A program made the position numbers and the translations under genes. The notes beneath the pieces were generated by a model. The model was not told where the DNA came from. It saw nothing but the letters and a program-made list of their open reading frames with translations, and made no database searches. Shown one piece after another: positions 47,463 to 56,339 of a stretch of DNA of 64,000 nucleotides. Origin of the DNA: Arthrobacter sp. TMP15 (GTDB lineage Bacteria > Actinomycetota > Actinomycetes > Actinomycetales > Micrococcaceae); contig NZ_CP154262.1 in assembly GCF_039529835.1 (NCBI RefSeq), positions 1,426,001-1,490,000 of the forward strand, read 5' to 3'. The first letter of the stretch is position 1, and the number at the start of each line of letters is the position of its first letter.

Positions 47463-48820
47463 TGGATAGTAAACGTGCATGGTTGGTGTGGGGTGTTGGA
47501 GTTTTTGCCTACCTGATTGCCATCACCCATAGAACCTCATTTGGTGTTGCCGGACTTGTAGCCACGGAAAGATTTGGTGCCACGGCGTCGGCTCTATCTG
47601 CTTTCACAGTCATTCAACTTGTGGTGTATGCGGGGCTGCAGATTCCCGTCGGTGTGCTTGTGGACAGATTTGGTCCGCGGGTCATGATAGCGACGGGCGC
47701 AGGGTTGATGGTGCTCGGACAGCTGCAATTGGCCGGCGCAACATCCGTGCCGGCTGGAGTAGTGGGCAGGGTCTTTGTTGGGGCCGGTGACGCCATGACC
47801 TTTATTGCCGTCATTCGTCTGATCCCACTGTGGTTCCCTACGCGTAGGGTTCCCGTGCTGACCCAACTAACAGGCCAATTGGGCCAGTTTGGTCAGCTCA
47901 TCAGCATTGCCCCTTTTGCGTTTGTGCTTCATCAGGCTGGGTGGAGTCAGGCGTTTGTGGGCTTGGCAGCTCTGGGAGTATTGGCTTGCGTTCTCGCTGC
48001 CACGCTATTGCGCAACACCCCTGCAGGTTTTACACCCCCCGTTTCCAGACCCGGTATGAAGGAAACAGCAGCTGACCTCGCTACAGCATGGCGGCAGCCC
48101 GGGACGCGGCTTGGGATGTGGAGCCACTTCGCAACCCAGTTCTCGGGTACGGTTTTTGTGTTGACGTGGGGTTATCCGTTCCTTGTTTCGGGTCAAGGCT
48201 TGGATACGGCAACGGCCAGCGTGTTGCTGAGCTTGTTCGTTGTGGTGGGGATAATCTGCGGGCCGTTCTTGGGCAGCTGGGTAGGCAGGCACCCGCTGCG
48301 TCGCTCAACCATGGTCCTTGCGGTGTCGTTGGCCATCGTTGCCGCATGGGCTGCAGTGCTATTGCAACCAGGACCTGCGCCGCTGTGGCTGCTTGTGGTG
48401 TTGGTGCTTGTTCTTGCTGTGGGCGGACCGGCGTCAATGATTGCCTTCGATTTTGCCCGAACGTTCAACCCTTCACACCGGATTGGGACGGCCACCGGCA
48501 TTGTGAACGTGGGCGGCTTCTTTGCCGCACTGGTGACCATGTACATGATTGGGCTGATTCTGGACGTCCTTAACGGCGTTGGGTTCTCCCCTGACGGGCT
48601 GTACTCTCTGGATGCTTTCCGTGTGGCGTTCTCGTTCCAGTTCCTTGTTCTGGGCATCGGCATAGCCGCCGTCACTGCTACACGGCGCAAGGTGCGCAGC
48701 ACCATGGCCGCACGTGGTGAGCGTGTGCCACCGCTGCGCGATGTTTTTGCCGACAACCGTCGCAGGCGCCATCAGTTCCGGCAGGAGCAGAGAGATGAAC
48801 GTGCGGCTCGCAAAGACTGA
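47462..48820 (+). CDS. Major facilitator superfamily transporter
   Basis: 452 residues with twelve predicted membrane segments. The MFS loop motif is in GVLVDRFGPRVM after segment 2, and RRSTMV marks the second half. The start resembles nitrate/nitrite-type and other NNP-like porters (THRTSFGVAGL), but the substrate cannot be told from sequence. The tail is very basic (RRRRHQFRQEQRDERAARK). It is adjacent to the PAC2 gene with a 4-base gap. Confidence 0.85.
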   Translation: MDSKRAWLVWGVGVFAYLIAITHRTSFGVAGLVATERFGATASALSAFTVIQLVVYAGLQIPVGVLVDRFGPRVMIATGAGLMVLGQLQLAGATSVPAGVVGRVFVGAGDAMTFIAVIRLIPLWFPTRRVPVLTQLTGQLGQFGQLISIAPFAFVLHQAGWSQAFVGLAALGVLACVLAATLLRNTPAGFTPPVSRPGMKETAADLATAWRQPGTRLGMWSHFATQFSGTVFVLTWGYPFLVSGQGLDTATASVLLSLFVVVGIICGPFLGSWVGRHPLRRSTMVLAVSLAIVAAWAAVLLQPGPAPLWLLVVLVLVLAVGGPASMIAFDFARTFNPSHRIGTATGIVNVGGFFAALVTMYMIGLILDVLNGVGFSPDGLYSLDAFRVAFSFQFLVLGIGIAAVTATRRKVRSTMAARGERVPPLRDVFADNRRRRHQFRQEQRDERAARKD

Positions 48821-49010
48821 GTCGTCCCGCGAGACCCCTCGATGAGTAGGCCCGCAAGAGCACTGCCTCTAGTCGCTAGCTTCTAGCTTCTAGGGGGATG
48901 GCTTTTATCTTTGAACTGCAACTCGGAGCGGAACTGATGGTCGCCGTCGCACATTGAGCCGTGATCTCACCGGAGGCGACATACCTGCTCTAAATGAAAT
49001 TCCCTGTCTT

Positions 49011-49731
49011 CTACAGAGCCAGTCCCAACTTCTGCTGAACCAGTCCCAAACGGCCCCGGGTGATCAAAGCAACCGCCGCGGCGCCCAATACGATGCCCAG
49101 CCCCCACCAATTACTCACTTCAACGAAGGAGCCGGGGAATGCGATCGCCAAAACTCCCAGTGAACCATTGACGGAGGCATGCGCCACGATTGCGGCAAGA
49201 GTGCTTTGGCTGCCGTTGCGAATCCAGCTCATAACCACCGAAAGCGCTGCAACAACGAGCACGTAAAGAAACACCTGGAAAATACTGTTTCGAGGTGTAT
49301 CCCAGATTTGAGTCAAAAACAGTGGGGCATGCCATCCGGCCCAGAGCACGCCAATCAGCAGCGCCGCCATCAGTGGAGAGTACTTCTCCTGGAGTTTGGG
49401 CTGGGCGAATCCGCGCCAGCCCATTTCCTCCAAACCACCGCCCAGCAAAATAATGCCAAGAAGCTGAAGAGGATAGGTCAATAGGACGCTGCTCAAACCA
49501 TTGACTGTGAATGAACTCAATGTGCCCGGCAGGAGCGTTACTCCGGCCAGTAACAGGGCGGGGACACCCAAAAGAGCAACTCCCCACCAACGCAATCCAA
49601 AGCACAAACGCGATGAAGATGAAACTCTTCATGGGGTGCCGAGCGATCAAACCGGACGTATTCTGGGTTTGAAGGGCGGTATTTGCTGCAGGAGGCCTCG
49701 TGAGCTGAACGCTATCCCACCTGCAGACCAT
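49011..49731 (-). pseudogene. CPBP-family intramembrane protease, disrupted by deletion and frameshift
   Basis: The C-terminal part (about residues up to 49600) reads well: GGGLEEMGWRGFAQPKLQEK with the catalytic EE-x3-R, WAGWHAPLFL and IVAHASVNGSLG are the CPBP motifs. The usual N-terminus GLIARHPMKSFIFIAFVL lies just upstream but in another frame. The two meet abruptly near 49600, where about 80 residues (the first membrane hairpin region) are missing. The intact part would need TTG 49607. I infer a deletion that also shifted the frame. The exact start is unclear. Confidence 0.68.
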
Positions 49732-50559
49732 GGTCTGAACTGTGACGTCACTGGGGTTTCGGCTGGATGCAGTCAAGTATCTTTCTACGCTCTCGGGCAG
49801 TGGAGCCCAACGGTATTCCCGTGTCCCAGCATTCTCACTTTTGCTCTGGGTGCCTTGGTTCTCACGGACGCCCGTTCCCTTTCCAATCTTCACGGGAGCA
49901 GAGTGTGTGGGATGATCCAACGTCGGCTAGAGGCAACGACGCGCAGGTGCTCCGGATCGCTTCCACCGCCCGGACCCCACCGGCTATGCCAGATGAAACA
50001 GAATATTGCGTTTGCCTGGGGTGCCGCTAATTGTTCCATTCAACTGCGTAGCCAAATACGGAGTATTTTTTAAAGGACGTGCTGCGGACTGCGCCTGCGA
50101 AGCCGGTTGCATCGGCACGGGCGCTAACGCAAGCATTCTCCGTTGGTCTCAGAAGGCGAGACGATCGACCCAGTCACTTGTCTGGGTACTGGATTGCGAC
50201 CCCAGCAAATAGTCCAAGACTGCAATGTGCCAATTTTTCTCACATATTTAGTCTGAAGAACAAGTTAGATAGGTAATCGTGGAAAATTTGTCGGACCAAA
50301 CACGAATGTTCCTTTTCGCGACACGGCTCATTGCCCTGCTGCCTGTCCGAACTTGTCCAGCCGAAAACTCCTAGCGTTGCGTTTTTTAGAACGGATGGTT
50401 CCAATAGGAAGTTGAGAACGTTGGCAGGAGCCTGAAAACTCACCTGCCGAAGGTACGTGTTTTTCCGTGTGTCAGGGAGTAGAGCAAAGTTTTCCACAGA
50501 TCTGACGTTTTGACTCTGTCACTCTATTTTTCGGTCCTTCTTGGCAGCAGCCTTGAGGA
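49732..50559. other. Gene-poor stretch between the CPBP remnant and the DUF4192 gene
   Basis: About 830 bases with lower GC in parts (notably 50230-50560) and only short open frames on both strands. None has a family signature or a ribosome-binding site. No repeat or mobile-element end was recognised. With the broken CPBP gene next to it, this looks like decaying or deleted accessory DNA. Confidence 0.5.
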
Positions 50560-51834
50560 ATGGGACAACAAATAGACAAGATCAGAGTCAGTGCTGGTGA
50601 GGATCTCCTAGCATTTATTCCCCATATGGTGGGGTATTGGCCGGAGCGCAGTGTGGTGTGCATCGGTATGAGCGGTAAACGGCTTCGCGCTACTCTGCGT
50701 CTGGATCTGCCGTCCGAACACGGTGCTAATATTGCGCACTTCGCCGCCGTGGCCGCGGCCCAGCTTGCTAGCGATACGGAAGCTGACGGATGTCTCTTGG
50801 CGATTTTTGGTGAGGAGGATTGGTCCGTGCCACAGGAATCGCCGCAGGGTGGGCTGTACGCGGAGCTCTGCGTTGCCTTTGCCGAATGTGGACTGCCGGT
50901 GCGCGATGCGTGGTTTGTTGGATTGAACCATTGGCGTAGTTTTGCATGCCAAGACCCCCAGTGTTGTCCGTGGCCTGGCAAAGACAATTCCTCCATCAGG
51001 GAGAGTTTTGTCAACGCGGAGTTCATTTTCCGAGGCAGCATGGTCAGAAATTGTCCAAAGGAACAAATCCAAGAGCTGACAGCGTTCGGGGACCCGGTTT
51101 TTGCGGATGCCGTGATGGCTGCAGGGGCAGATCTAAGGGAACCGTTGGTTAGATTTGGTCTGGCGAAACAGCAGCTGTCAGCGACTCTTGAGGCGTGGGA
51201 ACTGAGTCTGACATGCTGGCCAATTCCGCCTGAACCGGATATGGTCGCCTACCTGCTGGGTAGTCTGGCAGAGGCTACAGTCCGGGACGCGGTGATGGTG
51301 GCTCTTGCCTCGACTGGGCAGAACTCGCTGGCCGGTGCCACAGCGCTTGATCTTGTGCAGAACCGGACCGGGGTGGTTAGAAGGCCTGCCAGCTGGCGTG
51401 CTGGAAAGCAGTACACCAACTGTGCAATCTCCCTGGAGGGCGTGAGTGAGAAGTCGATTCTGCAGGCAGGGCATGACTTTGGCCATATTCTGGTGGGTGA
51501 GGTGGTTGTTGATAGCTTCGGTGCACAGAGGCCCGGGCCCAACTGGGCGAGATTGGACATCGCTGAACACCTGCTCCAGTTCCTGGCCCGTTGCACAGAG
51601 TCTCCCGACAAAGCACCGGTTCTTTGCATCTTGGGCTGGATTCAGTGGTGCAAGGGCCGCGGAACATGGGCGGGAAACTACTTTCAGGCCTGTCAAGAAC
51701 ACCAACCAGGGTACCGATTGGCCAGCCTGTTAGATGAATTGCTGGCGGTGGGGTACATCGCCGAGTGTGCCAAGAATCAAGGAACCGCCTGGCATGGCTG
51801 CGCGGGAAATGATGACAGTGGCGGAGAGTCCTAA
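50560..51834 (+). CDS. DUF4192 family protein
   Basis: 424 residues. The family start IRVSAGEDLLAFIPHMVGYWPERSVV-like pattern (residues 8-33) and GARPDLR-type strand regions fit DUF4192, an actinobacterial family of unknown function usually located near rpoD, as here. It is cytoplasmic by appearance. Many cysteines (for example CQDPQCCPWPG) could bind metal. The ATG follows TTGAGGA closely; no better start was found. Confidence 0.85.
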   Translation: MGQQIDKIRVSAGEDLLAFIPHMVGYWPERSVVCIGMSGKRLRATLRLDLPSEHGANIAHFAAVAAAQLASDTEADGCLLAIFGEEDWSVPQESPQGGLYAELCVAFAECGLPVRDAWFVGLNHWRSFACQDPQCCPWPGKDNSSIRESFVNAEFIFRGSMVRNCPKEQIQELTAFGDPVFADAVMAAGADLREPLVRFGLAKQQLSATLEAWELSLTCWPIPPEPDMVAYLLGSLAEATVRDAVMVALASTGQNSLAGATALDLVQNRTGVVRRPASWRAGKQYTNCAISLEGVSEKSILQAGHDFGHILVGEVVVDSFGAQRPGPNWARLDIAEHLLQFLARCTESPDKAPVLCILGWIQWCKGRGTWAGNYFQACQEHQPGYRLASLLDELLAVGYIAECAKNQGTAWHGCAGNDDSGGES

Positions 51835-51867
51835 TCGACTGTGCCTGCGTATCGGGCTGGCCTGGCA

Positions 51868-51895
51868 TTGGAGCGGGGATTCCGGGCGGTAGAGT
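51868..51895 (+). promoter_or_regulatory. Candidate rpoD promoter
   Basis: TTGGAG-N16-TAGAGT lies in the 392-base gap before rpoD, giving a leader of about 325 bases. It resembles the candidate glnA2 promoter (TTGGGT-N16-TAGAGT). Confidence 0.45.
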
Positions 51896-52122
51896 CTAGC
51901 GCTCGTGGTGCACCCCGTAATGCGAGCTGTGATCTTTATTCCAACAAGTCCGCCGCCACGAGGCCGATAAAGCGAAGACCAGCGAGTAAATCGTGAGACA
52001 CTAGAAGTCGAGACCCGGTTGGGTCCGTGTTGATGCAGTAGTAATGATTGGGCAAAAGGACTGGAAGATAATTTCTTTCAGGGGTGCGGGAACAACGCAG
52101 CCAAACAAGGCGTTATACCTTG

Positions 52123-52174
52123 TGACCCTCCAAGCAGAGCTGTTGCGCCAAGCAACATGGACTTGACAGGGTCA
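52123..52174 (+). promoter_or_regulatory. Structured element in the rpoD leader
   Basis: TGACCCTCCAAG (52123-52134) pairs with CTTGACAGGGTCA (52162-52174) with a small internal mismatch. It encloses a hairpin GTTGC-N5-GCAAC (52142-52156). It ends about 45 bases before the rpoD ribosome-binding site, so it could influence leader stability or translation. Confidence 0.4.
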
Positions 52175-52226
52175 TAGTGGTGTTGCCCGAAGGTAACTCC
52201 ACAGACCGCCGTAAGAAAGGTTTTCT

Positions 52227-53498
52227 GTGTCTGCTACTGCCAAGAGCAAAGTCTCCACAACGAAGGAGATCGAGGACTCCGCATCTTCAGCCACCGTGCC
52301 GCTGACACCAGCACAGAAGCGCGCTGCCACCATCGCTGCCAAGAAGGCTGCCGCAGCTGAGGGAGCTCCCGCTGATGCAGCGAAAGCTGCCCCCAAAAAA
52401 GCCGCCGCTCCTGCCCGTCGTGGCAAGGGAAAAATCAAGGACGAAGAAGAGCCTGCAACCGAGACTGTGGTTGAAGACGACGATGAGGACGCAGCTCCGA
52501 CCCGGCCCCTCCCCACAGGAACGGGCTTTGTCTACTCCGACTCAGACGACGATGATGCACCCGTTCAGCAGGTCATGTCGGCAGGTGCAACCGCTGACCC
52601 TGTTAAGGATTACCTGAAGCAAATCGGTAAAGTGGCTTTGCTCAATGCCGAGCAGGAAGTTGACTTGGCCCTGCGCATCGAAGCGGGTCTGTTCGCGACT
52701 CAGAAGCTTTCCACCGGTGGAGACGCCATGGACGAGCAGCTCAAGCGCGATCTGGGGCGCATTGTGCATGATGGCAAACGCGCCAAGAATCACCTCCTTG
52801 AAGCGAACTTGCGTTTGGTTGTTTCATTGGCCAAGCGCTACACCGGCCGTGGGATGCTCTTTCTTGACCTGATTCAAGAAGGTAACCTCGGCTTGATCCG
52901 CGCCGTGGAAAAGTTTGATTACACCAAGGGCTTCAAGTTCTCAACCTACGCCACCTGGTGGATCCGTCAGGCCATCACTCGTGCCATGGCTGACCAGGCA
53001 CGCACTATCCGTATCCCGGTGCACATGGTTGAAGTTATTAACAAGCTTGCCCGCGTTCAGCGTCAGATGCTTCAGGACCTTGGTCGCGAGCCTACGCCGG
53101 AAGAATTGGCCAAGGAATTGGACATGACACCGGAGAAGGTTGTTGAAGTCCAGAAGTATGGTCGCGAGCCTATTTCACTTCACACCCCGTTGGGTGAAGA
53201 CGGTGACTCTGAGTTCGGTGACTTGATTGAAGACTCCGAAGCCGTTGTGCCTGCCGACGCAGTGTCCTTCACTTTGCTCCAGGAACAGCTCCACTCTGTT
53301 CTGGATACGCTTTCAGAACGCGAAGCCGGTGTAGTGGCGATGCGATTCGGGTTGACTGACGGTCAGCCCAAGACTCTGGATGAAATTGGCAAGGTTTATG
53401 GTGTGACGCGTGAGCGCATTCGCCAAATCGAATCTAAGACAATGTCCAAACTGCGCCACCCCTCACGTTCACAGGTACTTCGCGACTACTTGGACTAA
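52227..53498 (+). CDS. rpoD: Primary RNA polymerase sigma factor
   Basis: 423 residues. The first 100 residues are Ala/Lys and acidic. Region 1.2 follows ([16 protein letters not shown]). Regions 2.1-2.4 contain the full [18 protein letters not shown] and [16 protein letters not shown], then region 3, and region 4 with the helix-turn-helix ending [19 protein letters not shown]. This is the housekeeping SigA/HrdB type. A purine-rich AAGAAAGG precedes the GTG at 52227. A perfect terminator follows. Confidence 0.95.
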   Translation: MSATAKSKVSTTKEIEDSASSATVPLTPAQKRAATIAAKKAAAAEGAPADAAKAAPKKAAAPARRGKGKIKDEEEPATETVVEDDDEDAAPTRPLPTGTGFVYSDSDDDDAPVQQVMSAGATADPVKDYLKQIGKVALLNAEQEVDLALRIEAGLFATQKLSTGGDAMDEQLKRDLGRIVHDGKRAKNHLLEANLRLVVSLAKRYTGRGMLFLDLIQEGNLGLIRAVEKFDYTKGFKFSTYATWWIRQAITRAMADQARTIRIPVHMVEVINKLARVQRQMLQDLGREPTPEELAKELDMTPEKVVEVQKYGREPISLHTPLGEDGDSEFGDLIEDSEAVVPADAVSFTLLQEQLHSVLDTLSEREAGVVAMRFGLTDGQPKTLDEIGKVYGVTRERIRQIESKTMSKLRHPSRSQVLRDYLD

Positions 53499-53546
53499 GC
53501 GGCACTTACTACCGGGTGTTTCGCTAAGGCGATTAACCCGGAAGCG

Positions 53547-53586
53547 GACATGAAAAGGGCCCGGATAACCGGGCCCTTTTCATGTC
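53547..53586. terminator. Perfect bidirectional terminator between rpoD and DUF7455 gene
   Basis: An 18-base arm beginning GACATGAAAAGGGCCCGG pairs perfectly with its partner around ATAA. The A4 and T4 tracts lie within the stem, as is typical for convergent genes. Confidence 0.9.
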
Positions 53587-53628
53587 ATAATATTTTGCCG
53601 ACCTAGGCTAGGTGGGCTAACCGTGGAT

Positions 53629-53853
53629 TTAATCGACGGCGACGGCCGCTTTTTCATGAAGCCGGCTGGTTTCATCGTGCCAGTCAGATGACAATGGCTT
53701 CAAGGTTGCTTCTACTGCGCGGGCGTGGTGACCACAGAAGAGCAATGCTCCACCGGAGGATTCCAAAACTACGCGCACATAGGCCTGAGCGCCGCAACGG
53801 TCGCAGCGATCAAGGGTGGTCAGCTGGGGGCTGGTAACGGTCGTGGTGGTCAT
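53629..53853 (-). CDS. DUF7455-type small zinc-ribbon-like protein
   Basis: 74 residues from ATG 53853, preceded by AAGGAGG. CDRCGAQAYVRVVL (CxxC) and FCGHHARAVEATL (CxHH) look like a single zinc-binding fold. Similar small proteins lie next to sigma-factor and topoisomerase genes in related actinobacteria; function unknown. It is convergent with rpoD and divergent from parE. Confidence 0.82.
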   Translation of the reverse strand: MTTTTVTSPQLTTLDRCDRCGAQAYVRVVLESSGGALLFCGHHARAVEATLKPLSSDWHDETSRLHEKAAVAVD

Positions 53854-54062
53854 GATGGCCTCCTTCATAAGTTCTTGTACTTCATAGAACCACCAATTGC
53901 CGCACTTTCTTCCATGGCGCGGGGGACTTTCGCTAACCGCGTATCCGTGTTGGAAGTTGTGATCCGGACGATGTTACTGCGGCGTTGGCCAGCTTTTGCT
54001 GGGACAACCGTTAACCTTGGTAGTGATCGGCCAACTAAAAACCTCGAAGGAGTATGTCCACC

Positions 54063-56174
54063 GTGGCACGCCAGAGTTCCAATTACAGTGCACGTCACCT
54101 CTCTGTGCTGGAAGGATTGGAAGCTGTTCGAAAACGCCCTGGAATGTACATTGGCTCCACAGACTCCCGTGGATTGATGCACTGCCTGTGGGAGATCATC
54201 GACAACTCGGTTGATGAAGCCCTCGCCGGCTACGGACAGAATATTTCGGTTATCTTACACAAAGATAATTCCGTTGAGGTTCACGACGACGGCCGCGGCA
54301 TACCCGTAGATGTAGAACCAAAAACAGGACTCAGTGGCGTCGAAGTGGTCCTGACTAAGCTGCATGCTGGTGGCAAGTTCGGTGGTAGTTCCTATGCTGC
54401 CTCCGGCGGCCTCCACGGCGTGGGGGCCAGTGTTGTCAATGCTCTATCCTCGCGCATGGACGCCCAGGTGGACCGTGGTGGCAAAACCTACCAAATGAGT
54501 TTTCGTCGCGGGGAGCCGGGGCACTTTAAAGACGTGGGCAAGTCGCTAAGCCCTGACGTACCGTTTGAGCCCTTCACCGAAAAGTCCAACTTGGACATAG
54601 TGGGCACCACCAAACGCGGTGTGACAGGTACCCGCATCCGGTATTGGGCTGACAAACAAATTTTCACGGCAGACGCCAAGTTCGCCTACGAGGAACTCGT
54701 AGCGAGAGCCCGACAAACCTCGTTCCTCGTCCCGGGACTGAAAATCAGGGTTGTTGACGAAAGGCGCGTGCCTGGGACCCCCGGCGAATTTGCAACCCAC
54801 GAGGAAGTCTTCCACCACGATGGTGGTCTCGCGGAGTTTGTAGATTTTTTGTCCGTTGGCGGACCGATCACTGACGTTTGGCGCCTGCAGGGTCATGGCA
54901 CGTTCACGGAAACGGTTCCTGTTCTCAATGCTGAAGGGCATCTTGAGAGTACGGCTGTTGAGAGGGATTGTGAGGTGGACATTGCGCTTCGGTGGGGTGT
55001 CGGTTACGACACCACCATGCGCAGCTTTGTGAACATCATCGCTACTCCCAAGGGAGGCCGCCACCAAGAAGGATTCGAACTTGCCCTCCTGAAGATTTTT
55101 CGGAAAGTTATTGAAGCCAACGCACGCAAACTCAAAGCAGGCAACGATAAAATTGAGAAGGACGATGTCATGGCCGGTCTCACAGCCGTCCTGACCGTCC
55201 GCCTGGCAGAGCCGCAGTTTGAGGGTCAAACCAAGGAGATTCTAGGCACCCCAGCTGTCAAGAACATAGTGGCGAAGGTTGTTGAGAAAGAGCTAAAAGC
55301 AAAGCTTGAATCTAGTGCTCGGGGGGAGAAGATTCAGGCGGCAACGCTTCTAGAAAAAGTTGTCTCCGAAATGAAATCACGCATCTCAGCACGTGTACAC
55401 AAGGAGACACAGCGTCGTAAGAATGCCCTAGAAACGTCCTCGCTGCCCACCAAGTTGGCGGATTGTCGCAGCAACGATGTAGCCAGAAGTGAGTTGTTCA
55501 TCGTTGAAGGTGACAGCGCGTTGGGCACAGCGAAACTGGCCCGGTCCTCTGACTTCCAGGCACTGCTGCCCATTCGCGGAAAAATACTCAACGTCCAAAA
55601 AGCATCGGTGGGGGATATGTTGGCCAACGCCGAATGTGCAGCTCTGATTCAAGTGGTGGGGGCAGGGTCCGGCCGTAGCTTTGACATTGACTCTGCACGG
55701 TATGGCAAGGTTATTTTGATGACGGACGCCGATGTGGATGGCGCGCATATCCGGACGTTGCTACTGACTCTTTTCTTCCGCTATATGCGGCCAATGATCG
55801 ATGCTGGACATGTTTACGCCGCTGTTCCTCCTCTGCATCGGGTGGAAGTAATTAATGCTGGGTCCAAGGCCAACGAGATGATTTACACCTACTCGGAGAA
55901 CGAACTACATACGCTCCTAGCCAAGTTGGCTAAAACTGGAAAGCGCTACAAGGAGCCGATCCAACGCTATAAGGGTTTGGGTGAAATGGACGCGGATCAG
56001 CTGGCAGAGACAACTATGGATCCACGGCACAGAATGCTGCGCCGGGTAACGAGCGCAGACGCTGACCGCGCCGAGCATACCTTTGAGCTATTGATGGGCT
56101 CAGATGTTGCCCCGCGTAAGGAGTTCATCGTGGCAGGAAGCGAGTATCTCGATCATGGTCGGATCGACGCCTAA
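54063..56174 (+). CDS. parE: Type IIA DNA topoisomerase subunit B (ParE, topoisomerase IV type)
   Basis: 703 residues. The GHKL ATPase has DNSVDEALAG, DDGRGIPV and GGLHGVGASVVNALS. The transducer follows, then the TOPRIM domain with EGDSALGTAK and DADVDGAHIRTLLLT, and KRYKGLGEMDADQLAETTM at the end. It decatenates chromosomes with a ParC partner, which is not in this window. GyrB cannot be strictly excluded, but location next to rpoD rather than dnaN/recF supports ParE. GTG 54063, 10 nt after AAGGAG, is preferred over ATG 54054, which overlaps that site. Confidence 0.88.
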   Translation: MARQSSNYSARHLSVLEGLEAVRKRPGMYIGSTDSRGLMHCLWEIIDNSVDEALAGYGQNISVILHKDNSVEVHDDGRGIPVDVEPKTGLSGVEVVLTKLHAGGKFGGSSYAASGGLHGVGASVVNALSSRMDAQVDRGGKTYQMSFRRGEPGHFKDVGKSLSPDVPFEPFTEKSNLDIVGTTKRGVTGTRIRYWADKQIFTADAKFAYEELVARARQTSFLVPGLKIRVVDERRVPGTPGEFATHEEVFHHDGGLAEFVDFLSVGGPITDVWRLQGHGTFTETVPVLNAEGHLESTAVERDCEVDIALRWGVGYDTTMRSFVNIIATPKGGRHQEGFELALLKIFRKVIEANARKLKAGNDKIEKDDVMAGLTAVLTVRLAEPQFEGQTKEILGTPAVKNIVAKVVEKELKAKLESSARGEKIQAATLLEKVVSEMKSRISARVHKETQRRKNALETSSLPTKLADCRSNDVARSELFIVEGDSALGTAKLARSSDFQALLPIRGKILNVQKASVGDMLANAECAALIQVVGAGSGRSFDIDSARYGKVILMTDADVDGAHIRTLLLTLFFRYMRPMIDAGHVYAAVPPLHRVEVINAGSKANEMIYTYSENELHTLLAKLAKTGKRYKEPIQRYKGLGEMDADQLAETTMDPRHRMLRRVTSADADRAEHTFELLMGSDVAPRKEFIVAGSEYLDHGRIDA

Positions 56175-56202
56175 GGCGGCAGGCCTAGCTTTTACTTCAG
56201 CG

Positions 56203-56247
56203 CGACGCGCGGGAACTACCCTTCCTATAAGGGGGGTCCGCGCGTCG
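56203..56247 (+). terminator. Terminator hairpin after parE
   Basis: CGACGCGCGG pairs with CCGCGCGTCG, and an inner CCTT/AAGG pairing extends the stem. It begins 29 bases after the parE stop; no T-run follows. Confidence 0.6.
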
Positions 56248-56289
56248 TGGATATATATTGTCTGAAACGCTGTGATGGTTGGCCCACGC

Positions 56290-56334
56290 GTGAGCGAGCG
56301 TTCGCCAAAGGTCAACGTTAAGTGAGCGAGCGTT
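56290..56334. repeat. Second locus of the GTGAGCGAGCG repeat
   Basis: GTGAGCGAGCGTT occurs at 56290-56302 and again at 56322-56334 in direct orientation, 32 bases apart. It is the same core as the palindromic repeat at 12490-12586. It lies between parE and the M56 gene end. Confidence 0.65.
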
Positions 56335-56339
56335 GGGGG

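Noticed and set aside
49501-50073. 190-codon plus-strand open frame
   Set aside because: It overlaps the CPBP remnant on the opposite strand and has no domain, ribosome-binding site or plausible composition.
55070-55090. TTCGAA-containing T-loop-like sequence suggesting a tRNA
   Set aside because: It lies inside parE and no cloverleaf can be drawn around it; no tRNA was found in the window.
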